A stretch of 64,000 bases of DNA. Source: Flavobacterium sp. N502536. Lineage in GTDB: Bacteria > Bacteroidota > Bacteroidia > Flavobacteriales > Flavobacteriaceae. Location: NCBI RefSeq assembly GCF_025947345.1, contig NZ_CP110011.1, forward strand, positions 2,604,001-2,668,000, written 5' to 3'. The notes beneath the pieces were generated by a model. The model was not told the DNA's origin, did no database searches, and saw only the letters and a list, made by a program, of their open reading frames with translations. Made by a program: the position numbers and the translations under genes. Every line of letters starts with the position of its first letter. Within the stretch, counting starts at the first letter, position 1. Of the stretch, positions 52,661 through 60,437 are shown piece after piece.

Positions 52661-53010
52661 GGAGGTTCTGAGGGGCTAAGATACTAAGGTTCTAAGTTTT
52701 TTTTTCGAGAAAACTTAGAACCTTATTTGTTTAGTGTTTTAATTATTGTGTTGAATTGTCTCTGATAGAATATAATTGAAGGTTCTGAGGCGCTAAGGGT
52801 CTAAGTTTTTTTCTTGATTTGTCTCCAGCTTTAGCTGGAGAAATATATTTTTAGAAATACAAAAAGGCTTTAGCCGAATTAAACTGCATTTAATTCGGCT
52901 AAAGCCTTTTCTTTAATCCTAATTTTATACTTCAGCTAAAGCTGAAGGCAAGTCATCAATCAGCCAGAAAAAAACTTAGAACCTTAGTATCTCAGAACCT
53001 TAGCACCTCC
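52661..53010. repeat. nested palindromic intergenic element
   Basis: Outer arms 52661-52700 and 52971-53010 are inverted, sharing TACTAAGGTTCTAAGTTTT; a second copy of the left arm lies at 52779-52811. AAGGTTCTAAGTTTT (52686-52700) also pairs with 52710-52724 as the likely terminator of the PAP2 gene. In the centre a perfect 22-bp stem (52862-52883 and 52889-52910) contains GGCTTTAGCCGAATTAAA. It is flanked by two 18-bp palindromes, CTCCAGCTTTAGCTGGAG (52823-52840) and CTTCAGCTAAAGCTGAAG (52930-52947). No reading frame is convincing. Confidence 0.8.
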
Positions 53011-53011
53011 T

Positions 53012-53653
53012 CTAAAGCACTCTACTAACCGTCAACCCATCACGAATAGGCAATAAAACTGTTTCGACTCTTGGATCATTTTTCAGGAGTAAATTGTACT
53101 CTAAAAGCACTTTGGTGCTAATGTCATTCGGATGAACCGGTTCCAGTATTTTTCCACTCCATAAAACATTATCGGATAAAATAATACCGCCTTTGTTCAT
53201 CTTCGGAACAATCATTTCCCAATAATTCAGGTAGTTTTCTTTATCGGCATCAATAAAAACCAAATCAAACTTAACATCCAGAGTCGGAATGATGGTGATA
53301 GCTTCGCCTAAATGCTGGAAAATTTGTTTTCCCCAGGGAGATGCGTCAAAGTATTTACGTTGAAAATCTACTAATTCTTCTTTGATGTCAATGGTATGAA
53401 GTTGCCCGTTTTCCTGCATTCCTTCACACAAACACAAAGCGGCATAGCCGGTATAAGTGCCAATTTCAAGAATATTCACAGGACGAATCAATTTAGATAA
53501 CATGCTTAACACACGGCCCTGAAAATGTCCGCTAAGCATTCTTGGCAGCAGTATTTTCTGGTACGTTTCTTTGTTAAGTTTTGCTAATAATTCCGGTTCA
53601 TTCTCAGAATGTTGTTCGATATAATCTTCGAGGTCTTGTGAAATAAAATGCAT
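53012..53653 (-). CDS. O-methyltransferase (CCoAOMT-like)
   Basis: The start MHFISQDLEDYIEQHSE (53653) gives 213 residues. The SAM site is N-I-L-E-I-G-T-Y-T-G-Y-A-A near residue 60. F-D-L-V-F-I-D-A-D-K-E-N-Y binds the metal, with G-G-I-I-L-S-D-N-V-L-W near 165. The family methylates catechol-type hydroxyls using Mg. It is a lone gene just after the nested palindromic element. Confidence 0.93.
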   Translation of the reverse strand: MHFISQDLEDYIEQHSENEPELLAKLNKETYQKILLPRMLSGHFQGRVLSMLSKLIRPVNILEIGTYTGYAALCLCEGMQENGQLHTIDIKEELVDFQRKYFDASPWGKQIFQHLGEAITIIPTLDVKFDLVFIDADKENYLNYWEMIVPKMNKGGIILSDNVLWSGKILEPVHPNDISTKVLLEYNLLLKNDPRVETVLLPIRDGLTVSRVL

Positions 53654-53714
53654 CGTGTAGTATCTTCTAAATTTGAGTGTAAAAATACAAAAATATCGGT
53701 TCGCTTTTGGGTAT

Positions 53715-53745
53715 AAAAAAACCATTCGTTGTTAGCGAATGGTTT
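53715..53745 (-). terminator. terminator of the LEA-like lipoprotein gene
   Basis: AAACCATTCG (53719-53728) and CGAATGGTTT (53736-53745) form a 10-bp stem; on the minus strand a run of T follows. Confidence 0.75.
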
Positions 53746-53765
53746 CGTTTTAGAATCAGAAGGGA

Positions 53766-54098
53766 CTATTTTTTCAAAGCGTCTTTAACTTCTTTGGCAG
53801 TTTTAACAGTTCCGTCTTTAGCTGCTTTGGCTGCATTTTCTACTTTTTCAGCGCCTTTTTTAGTCGCGTCTTTTACATCTTCAGCTGCTTTTTTTGTAGC
53901 ATCTTTCACGTCTTCGGCAGCATTTTCAGTTTTGCTTACAGCACTGTCTTTTACTTCTTCAATATCTGTTGTTAAAGAGTCAACCTTGTTGCCAAGAGTT
54001 AATTCTTCTTCTGCAGGTTTTGGTTCTTTCTTTTCGCAAGATTGAACACCGAATGCTAATAAAGCGATAACAGCCAGACTTAAGATTTGTTTTTTCAT
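53766..54098 (-). CDS. LEA-like repeat lipoprotein
   Basis: 110 residues. A lipobox F-G-V-Q-S-C at residues 16-21 predicts a lipoprotein. After an acidic linker, residues of about 60-105 consist of 11-residue helical repeats (A-A-E-D-V-K-D-A-T-K-K twice exactly, then diverged copies), like group 3 LEA proteins and YtxH-type stress proteins. Composition is almost only A, K, E, D, V, T. It may protect the envelope during stress; this is inference from repeat type. The other strand also shows a 112-residue open frame, which is just the shadow of the repeat. Confidence 0.8.
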   Translation of the reverse strand: MKKQILSLAVIALLAFGVQSCEKKEPKPAEEELTLGNKVDSLTTDIEEVKDSAVSKTENAAEDVKDATKKAAEDVKDATKKGAEKVENAAKAAKDGTVKTAKEVKDALKK

Positions 54099-54376
54099 AA
54101 TGAATTGATTTTTTAGATTGATAAAATTTAAAGGTTATAAAGCTGAAAAATAAAGATACACATTTTAAAATTGCTGAGCTCTTTGTAAGATTATTTTCCT
54201 TTTGAGTCCAAGACAATTCTCGTGCCAAAAATTTAAGTTTTGAAAAGTTGCACTCGTTTTTTTAAGGAAGTTTACTTTTAGAAGAGAAGCATATGCTGCT
54301 GTTCCTTTAATTCTAATCGATGGCCTTTAAATTATTGTTTGATCAACTCGTTGGTGAGTAATTCATAAAAAAAAGA

Positions 54377-54516
54377 TTTAACACATAGCAACATAGGTTT
54401 TTGGGGCAAAAAAGGGAATGAAAAGTATATTTCTTTCACATAAAAGAAGTAGGTGTATTTTAAATAAAGAGAAATACTTTTTTAGGGATGCAGAACATAT
54501 GTTGTTATGTGTTAAA
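54377..54516. repeat. inverted-repeat element, TTTAACACATAG type
   Basis: TTTAACACATAGCAACATA (54377-54395) pairs with 54498-54516 at 18 of 19 positions. The 140-bp element occupies the space after the secreted YceI gene. The remainder of the 436-bp spacer 54099-54535 shows no gene. Confidence 0.65.
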
Positions 54517-54535
54517 ATGGATTACACTGAACGGC

Positions 54536-55129
54536 TTACTTAACCACTAAAACATTTTCATTTTTTACATAATCAGTTAAAGTAATATTGAAAAGCACGG
54601 TTATTTCTTTACCGGCTCTAACAACTCCAAGAGCCGCTGATGGGGTTGTCATTTCAAAATCAGCAAAAGTCATTCGGTTGGATCCTTGTAATGTAAAAGT
54701 GTCATTGTTGTAGGTTGTTATTCTTACCTGGGTTCTGTAATCCTTACTCACGCCAGCGATGGTATAGGTTCCGGTAAGAATCCAGGTTGATTCGTTTACT
54801 TTCTCGGCAGCTTTTAAGACATACTTGATGTTTTTGTATGTTTTTGTTTCGAGCGTTGTATAAGCCACATCATCCATACTGCCTTTGCTGCTTTTTATGC
54901 TTTCTGCTAATAAGGAAACTGTTAGATTTTTAATATCTGTTATTTTCGAATCGGTAACAGTCAGGTAAGCGCTGCCGGATGCTTCTGATGATTTCATTAC
55001 CCAATCGTGTATGTTGGAGGTTCCCGCAACTTCGAAAGTTGATTTGGATAGGGTATATTTTCTTTGAGCGTTTACTTGTATTGCTAATGTGATGACTACT
55101 GCGAATAAAATTGATTGAATCGTTTTCAT
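54536..55129 (-). CDS. YceI family protein, exported
   Basis: 197 residues with a signal peptide (I-Q-V-N-A-Q near residue 21). The lipocalin-like YceI core is seen in T-F-E-V-A-G-T-S-N-I-H-D-W, N-L-T-V-S-L-L-A-E-S-I-K-S and Y-T-I-A-G-V-S-K-D-Y-R. Unlike the copy at 1-352 it is secreted and should bind a lipid in the periplasm. It stands alone. Confidence 0.92.
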   Translation of the reverse strand: MKTIQSILFAVVITLAIQVNAQRKYTLSKSTFEVAGTSNIHDWVMKSSEASGSAYLTVTDSKITDIKNLTVSLLAESIKSSKGSMDDVAYTTLETKTYKNIKYVLKAAEKVNESTWILTGTYTIAGVSKDYRTQVRITTYNNDTFTLQGSNRMTFADFEMTTPSAALGVVRAGKEITVLFNITLTDYVKNENVLVVK

Positions 55130-55420
55130 TTGTACGTGGTGTTTATTTAGTTAAATTTAAGTTCAGGTGATAATTCAGCTTGGTTTTTATAGCGAATTAC
55201 TTTCTTTTTCTTAGATCAAATTTATCACGAACGAATGGCAAAAGAACTGATAAAAATCATGGTAAAGATTTTATTTAAAGCTTATAATAGAAAGGAAAAA
55301 TGAGCTTCCTCAGAAGTGTTTGGTAGAAAAAGTTTCAAGAAGACCTTTTCGGTTATTGATTTTTAAACAAGAATGACTTTAAAAACCAAAAAAAAGGACA
55401 AAAGTGATTAACTTTGCAGC

Positions 55421-56464
55421 ATGCAAATGGAGAAAAAAGACATACGAGCCTTATCAAAAGATCAGTTACGCGATTTTTTTGTCGCTAATAATGACAAAGC
55501 TTTTCGTGGAAATCAAGTCTATGAATGGTTGTGGAGCAAAGGAGCGCACAGTTTTGATGACATGACCAATGTGGCCAAAACAACCCGTTCTATGCTCGAG
55601 GATAATTTTGTAATCAATCATATTAAGGTTGATACGATGCAGCGCAGCAGCGACGGAACGGTAAAAAATGCTGTTCGTTTACACGATGGTTTAGTGGTAG
55701 AATCGGTATTGATTCCAACAGAAACCAGAACAACTGCTTGTGTTTCAAGTCAGGTAGGATGTAGTTTAGATTGTAATTTCTGTGCTACTTCACGTTTAAA
55801 AAGAATGCGAAATCTGGAGCCGGGAGAAATCTACGATCAGGTTCTTGCCATAGATAAAGAGAGTCGTTTGTATCACAATCACCCCCTTTCGAATATCGTT
55901 TTTATGGGAATGGGAGAGCCTTTGATGAATTACAACAATGTAATCAAAGCCATTGACATGATTACCTCACCGGAAGGTTTAGGGATGTCTCCAAAACGTA
56001 TTATGGTTTCGACCTCGGGAATTCCGAAGATGATTAAAAAAATGGCCGATGATGATGTAAAATTCAAATTGGCGGTTTCACTGCATTCTGCTATCGATGA
56101 AGTGCGCGCACGAATTATGCCTTTCAGTAAAAATTTCCCGTTGGCTGATTTGAGAGAATCACTGGAATACTGGTACAGAAAAACCAAAAATAAAATTTCG
56201 TACGAATATGTAGTCTGGAAAGGCATCAATGATGACAAAGCTTCGATTGATGCTTTGGTAAAGTTTTGCAAATACGTTCCATGTAAAGTCAATCTGATCG
56301 AATACAATCCGATTGATGATGGCGAATTTCAGCAAGCTTCAGAAGAATCGATATTGGCCTATATAAAAGCACTCGAAAATATTGGCGTAGTCGTAAAAGT
56401 ACGTCGCAGTCGCGGAAAAGATATCGATGCCGCTTGTGGACAGCTGGCAAACAAAGAGGGATAG
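55421..56464 (+). CDS. rlmN: 23S rRNA (A2503-C2)/tRNA (A37-C2) methyltransferase RlmN
   Basis: 347 residues; M at 55421 or 55427 could start. Radical-SAM enzyme methylating A2503 of 23S rRNA. The cluster motif C-S-L-D-C-N-F-C lies near residue 115, and the catalytic second cysteine near 340 in D-A-A-C-G-Q-L. The N-terminal helix-hairpin domain is intact (V-Y-E-W-L-W-S-K-G). Lone gene. Confidence 0.95.
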   Translation: MQMEKKDIRALSKDQLRDFFVANNDKAFRGNQVYEWLWSKGAHSFDDMTNVAKTTRSMLEDNFVINHIKVDTMQRSSDGTVKNAVRLHDGLVVESVLIPTETRTTACVSSQVGCSLDCNFCATSRLKRMRNLEPGEIYDQVLAIDKESRLYHNHPLSNIVFMGMGEPLMNYNNVIKAIDMITSPEGLGMSPKRIMVSTSGIPKMIKKMADDDVKFKLAVSLHSAIDEVRARIMPFSKNFPLADLRESLEYWYRKTKNKISYEYVVWKGINDDKASIDALVKFCKYVPCKVNLIEYNPIDDGEFQQASEESILAYIKALENIGVVVKVRRSRGKDIDAACGQLANKEG

Positions 56465-56568
56465 ATAGCGTTTCGTTCGGTAAATAAACAATACAATTGA
56501 TTTTTTTGCCAATATCGTTTCAATCCTAAATTCAAATCGGACTTAATAGAATGTTTCATCCTGTTTTT

Positions 56569-56605
56569 TTACATTAGTGTATAAATTATTGATATACTAA
56601 TGTAA
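56569..56605 (+). promoter_or_regulatory. hairpin upstream of the polyprenyl synthetase gene
   Basis: TTACATTAGT (56569-56578) pairs with ACTAATGTAA (56596-56605), and GTAT/ATAT extends the stem, 30 nt before a TATATTTG box. It has no T run, so it may be an operator as well as a weak terminator for rlmN. Confidence 0.4.
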
Positions 56606-56634
56606 AATACACGGGGTTTTTTTATTTAAAATAG

Positions 56635-56642
56635 TATATTTG
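56635..56642 (+). promoter_or_regulatory. -7 box nearly abutting the start codon
   Basis: TATATTTG ends only 8 nt before the ATG at 56651, so the transcript would be leaderless or almost so. No clear TTTG at 17-23 nt upstream. Confidence 0.45.
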
Positions 56643-56650
56643 GGATCGAA

Positions 56651-57628
56651 ATGAATATTACTTCTCAAATAAAACAGCCCATTTTTAACGAGATGGAACT
56701 TTTTGAAAAAAAGTTCCATGAATCGATGACCTCAAAGGTGGCTTTGTTGAATCGTATCACCTATTATATCGTAAACCGAAAAGGGAAACAAATGCGTCCG
56801 ATGTTTGTTTTTCTAACCGCTAAAATGGTTTCTGAAGGTGTTGTAAACGAGAGAACGTATCGTGGTGCTTCTGTAATTGAACTTATTCATACGGCTACTT
56901 TGGTACACGATGATGTGGTAGACGATAGTAACCGTCGTCGTGGATTTTTCTCGATTAATGCGCTTTGGAAAAATAAAATTGCCGTTTTGGTTGGAGATTA
57001 TTTACTATCCAAAGGACTTTTACTCTCTATAGACAATGGTGACTTTGATTTATTGAGAATCATTTCTGTCGCTGTTCGCGAAATGAGCGAAGGCGAACTA
57101 CTTCAAATCGAAAAAGCCAGAAGACTCGATATTACCGAAGAGGTTTATTACGAGATCATCCGAAAGAAAACTGCAACACTTATTGCAGCCTGTTGTGCAC
57201 TTGGGGCAAAATCGGTAATTGAAGACGATGCTCAGGTCGAAAACATGAGAAAATTTGGCGAACTTATCGGAATGGCTTTTCAAATCAAAGATGACTTATT
57301 TGATTATAGCGAAGAAGCCATAGGTAAACCAACCGGAATCGATATTAAAGAGCAAAAAATGACTTTGCCCTTAATTCACGTATTAAATACTTGTACCCCG
57401 CAAGAAAAAAAGTGGTTGATAAACTCCATCAAAAACCACAATAAAGACAAAAAACGCGTCAAAGAAGTTATTGCTTTTGTAAAAGGGAATAACGGATTGG
57501 CTTATGCCGAACAAAAAATGGTGCAATTTCAGCAGGAAGCGCTTTCTTTATTAGAGAACTTTTCGGATTCTGAGTTTAAAGATGCCCTTGTTTTAATGGT
57601 AAACTACGTTATAGAAAGAAAGAAATAA
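56651..57628 (+). CDS. polyprenyl synthetase (IspB-like)
   Basis: 325 residues. First Asp-rich motif D-D-V-V-D-D near residue 92, with R-R-G downstream; second motif D-D-L-F-D near 213. K-G-K-Q-M-R-P-M binds pyrophosphate near residue 40. It elongates isoprenyl diphosphates, probably for menaquinone side chains; chain length cannot be read from this alone. A -7 box directly precedes it. Lone gene, 200 bp before the sigma factor. Confidence 0.92.
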   Translation: MNITSQIKQPIFNEMELFEKKFHESMTSKVALLNRITYYIVNRKGKQMRPMFVFLTAKMVSEGVVNERTYRGASVIELIHTATLVHDDVVDDSNRRRGFFSINALWKNKIAVLVGDYLLSKGLLLSIDNGDFDLLRIISVAVREMSEGELLQIEKARRLDITEEVYYEIIRKKTATLIAACCALGAKSVIEDDAQVENMRKFGELIGMAFQIKDDLFDYSEEAIGKPTGIDIKEQKMTLPLIHVLNTCTPQEKKWLINSIKNHNKDKKRVKEVIAFVKGNNGLAYAEQKMVQFQQEALSLLENFSDSEFKDALVLMVNYVIERKK

Positions 57629-57827
57629 TCTTTTTTTAATTAAATAATTAGGAAATTTGTTAATTAGATAATTGATTTACTTTGTTGTATATCAGTGGCT
57701 TATTTGTGTTTGTTGGAATTTGGATTTTTTTTATTGAAATTTTTCACTATTTCATGCAACCATTTCAAAACGTTATGCGTCTATGCTAATAGAAGTCTGT
57801 TACTAAACCAAAACCAAATGCTTATTA

Positions 57828-58388
57828 ATGAAAATTATTCACCTACATCAGGAAGAAACTGAAATTATAAGGTTGGCAGTCGATAATAATCGACAGGCAC
57901 AACAGCAAATATACAGTCGGTTTTCTTCAAAAATGTTAAGTGTTTGTCGACAGTATATAAAAGACATTCAACTGGCAGAAGATGTAATGATAACCGCTTT
58001 TATGAAAGTGTTTACAAATTTAAGCAGATTTGAACATAAAGGAAGTTTTGAAGGATGGGTCAGGCGGATTATGGTGAACGAATGTATCTCTTATTTGAGA
58101 GTTCAGAAAAAAGTAAAATTTAGTGAAGAAGAAATTTACATCGAAGAAAGTTTCAACGCAATTGACAGTCAGTTTTCGATAGATCAGATTCAGTTTTTAA
58201 TTGATGCTTTGCCCGACGGTTATAAAATGGTTTTTAATTTATATGCCATAGAAGGATACAAACACAATGAGATTGCCAAGATGTTGGGGATTAATGAAGG
58301 GACATCGAAATCGCAATTATCGCACGCCAGAAAGATGCTGCAAACACAAATTACAATTTTAAAAAGACAAGATAATGGAACCGAATAA
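57828..58388 (+). CDS. ECF-type RNA polymerase sigma factor
   Basis: 186 residues with sigma region 2 (Y-S-R-F-S-S-K-M-L-S-V-C-R-Q-Y, then L-A-E-D-V-M-I-T-A-F-M-K-V-F and F-E-G-W-V-R-R-I) and region 4 (P-D-G-Y-K-M-V-F-N-L-Y, H-N-E-I-A-K-M-L-G-I-N-E-G-T-S-K-S-Q-L). No region 1 or 3. It overlaps the next gene by 14 bp, whose product has one membrane span and probably sequesters or senses for it. A beta-barrel-like protein follows. Confidence 0.93.
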   Translation: MKIIHLHQEETEIIRLAVDNNRQAQQQIYSRFSSKMLSVCRQYIKDIQLAEDVMITAFMKVFTNLSRFEHKGSFEGWVRRIMVNECISYLRVQKKVKFSEEEIYIEESFNAIDSQFSIDQIQFLIDALPDGYKMVFNLYAIEGYKHNEIAKMLGINEGTSKSQLSHARKMLQTQITILKRQDNGTE

Positions 58389-59112
58389 TTTTGAAAAGGA
58401 TTTCCGTGAAAAACTAAATCAGCGTAAAATAGAACCAAGCGATAAAGCCTGGGATCGATTGGATGCGATGCTGAGTGTTGCTGAGGACAAGAAAACAACG
58501 ATTGACCTTCGTTCACGACAAACCGGGAAAAAGAAATGGATGTATGTTGCGGCAAGTTTGGTTGGGTTTTTACTGGTTGGAACCTTCTTCTTTAATCAGA
58601 AGAAAAACGCAGACCAAATGCCAAAAGAAGCAATTGTTATTGAAGAAAATGCAAAAAAAGACTCTGTTGTACAGCCGGCTTTAAATATACAGGAGGCGGT
58701 TAAAGACGCAGTAGCAATTTCAAAAGAAAAAGAAGTTAGGAATGCAATTAAACCAGAAAACCATCAAATTTCAAAACCATATAAAACCATTAAAAATGAA
58801 TCAAATCAAATAGCGGAGTCTTCAATCATCATCAAAAACAATCCCAAAAAACAATCAACGCTTACCCAGACCTTAGTTGGGGAGCAGCCTAAAAAAGAAA
58901 CGGTAGAGCAGCTGTTGCAATCGCCAGAAAAAACGGTTGTCGCTGAAAATTCGGTCAAACCAAAATCAAAACTAAGAGTCAATGCTAGTGACTTGCTGAA
59001 TCAGGTCGATGGCGAACTGGAACTGTCGTTTCGTGAAAAAGTAATTACAAAAGTCAATAAAAATTACGAAGCGGTAAAAGTGGCTTTGGCCAATCGAAAC
59101 CAGCAGGAATAA
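58375..59112 (+). CDS. single-span membrane protein, putative anti-sigma partner
   Basis: 245 residues. A cytoplasmic N-terminus of about 54 residues (F-R-E-K-L-N-Q-R-K-I-E-P-S-D-K-A-W-D-R-L) precedes one membrane helix (residues 55-73, K-K-W-M-Y-V-A-A-S-L-V-G-F-L-L-V-G). A low-complexity, lysine/glutamate-rich periplasmic tail follows. The N-terminal W-D-R-L motif is widespread in proteins encoded after ECF sigma genes in Flavobacteria. Anti-sigma function is inferred from position and topology only; no ZAS zinc motif is present. Confidence 0.75.
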   Translation: MEPNNFEKDFREKLNQRKIEPSDKAWDRLDAMLSVAEDKKTTIDLRSRQTGKKKWMYVAASLVGFLLVGTFFFNQKKNADQMPKEAIVIEENAKKDSVVQPALNIQEAVKDAVAISKEKEVRNAIKPENHQISKPYKTIKNESNQIAESSIIIKNNPKKQSTLTQTLVGEQPKKETVEQLLQSPEKTVVAENSVKPKSKLRVNASDLLNQVDGELELSFREKVITKVNKNYEAVKVALANRNQQE

Positions 59113-59182
59113 AGTTTCAAGATCCAATCGGGAGCGCTCGGGTTGGGGGAAAATCAAAAAATCAAAAATCAAAACCATAATT

Positions 59183-59196
59183 CCGACAGCTGTCGG
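59183..59196. repeat. CCGACAGCTGTCGG palindrome
   Basis: A perfect 14-bp palindrome in the spacer between the sigma partner and the beta-barrel gene, followed by GCAGGC. It shares CCGACAG with the hairpin at 37152-37184. Confidence 0.6.
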
Positions 59197-59278
59197 GCAG
59201 GCTTTTAGTGCCAATTCCGAATCAAATTAATAAGGTATAAATCATCAATCAACAATCAATTTTAAAAAGAAAACAGTC

Positions 59279-60310
59279 ATGAAAAAATTTACCATTCACC
59301 TCGTTATTTTAGTCTTCTTATTTGTGAGTAAAGTACTCGGACAGGAGACTTTTGAATCAAGAGCTAAAAAAATAGCCCATAAAATAGAAAAGGTTACCAA
59401 AGAAGAAAAAGAAAATTTGAAAGTAGAAGTTGAAGCTGTAAATGTGCAATTATCCGAAGGGAAAATTACTCACGAGCAAGCGGACAAGCGCAAAAAAGAA
59501 CTGGCAGAAGCCAGAGCGGTAATTATCGAAGAAAAAGTAACGGCAGCACAAAACGAACTAAGTGATCTGGTACAGCAAAAAGTTGACGGAAAGATCAAAG
59601 AACAGGATTCTTCACGTATTTATACCATTCGCTGGAATACGAAACGCAGGAGTAAAGATTCTATCCACGGTGAGCGAAGAACCACATCACAATTTGTATT
59701 TGCAGCAGGATTGAATAATATGATGGTTGATGGTAAATTACAGGATTCTAAATATAGGTTTACAGGATCGCATTTTTACGAATGGGGATTTACCTATAAT
59801 ACCAGGTTAATGAAAAACGATAATTTGTTGCACGCTAAATACGGATTGTCTTTAATGTATAATAATATTCGCCCGAGAGATAATAAATATTTTGTAGTCA
59901 ATGGAAACCAGACAGAATTGCAAACCAATGCGATTCATTTAGATGAATCCCGTTTTAGAAATGTGTACATCGCAGTGCCAATTCATTTAGAGTTTGACTT
60001 TTCAAGACCAAAAGTAAGCAACGGAAAAACCTATTTCAGAACCCACGATAGCTTCCGTTTTGGAATCGGAGGTTATGCAGGAGTCAATGTAAAATCAAAA
60101 CAAATTCTAAAATATGATCAGGACGATTTAGATTATAAAACCACAATAAAAGGAGATTATAATGTGGATAATTTTATTTACGGATTGAGTTCTTACATTG
60201 GTTATAAAGAAATGAGTTTGTATTTGAAATACGATTTAAACCCGTTGTTTAAAAACAATACCGTAAAAGAAAATAATATTTCATTGGGGTTAAGATTTGA
60301 TTTTAATTAA
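59279..60310 (+). CDS. exported coiled-coil plus beta-barrel-like protein
   Basis: 343 residues with a signal peptide (V-S-K-V-L-G-Q near residue 20). Residues of about 22-110 are a charged coiled coil (K-I-A-H-K-I-E-K-V-T-K-E-E-K-E). From residue 135 the pattern turns to beta strands with alternate aromatics and ends in L-R-F-D-F-N, an outer-membrane barrel-like C-terminus. I do not recognise a named family (likely an outer membrane beta-barrel domain). It follows the sigma/anti-sigma pair, so it may be a regulon member. Confidence 0.75.
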   Translation: MKKFTIHLVILVFLFVSKVLGQETFESRAKKIAHKIEKVTKEEKENLKVEVEAVNVQLSEGKITHEQADKRKKELAEARAVIIEEKVTAAQNELSDLVQQKVDGKIKEQDSSRIYTIRWNTKRRSKDSIHGERRTTSQFVFAAGLNNMMVDGKLQDSKYRFTGSHFYEWGFTYNTRLMKNDNLLHAKYGLSLMYNNIRPRDNKYFVVNGNQTELQTNAIHLDESRFRNVYIAVPIHLEFDFSRPKVSNGKTYFRTHDSFRFGIGGYAGVNVKSKQILKYDQDDLDYKTTIKGDYNVDNFIYGLSSYIGYKEMSLYLKYDLNPLFKNNTVKENNISLGLRFDFN

Positions 60311-60437
60311 GAATACAATTGATTAGTTAGTGAGAAGAGCGTTTCGAAAGAAGCGCTTTTTTTTGTTTAAAATTGCCTGATTTCATGGGGGATTTGTGTA
60401 CTTTTACAGACTTCAAATTTTATAAATATTTTACGTT

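Noticed and set aside
53707-54045. 112-residue plus-strand ORF rich in Ser, Ala and Phe
   Set aside because: It is antisense to the 11-residue repeats of the LEA-like lipoprotein and is open only because of their biased codons.
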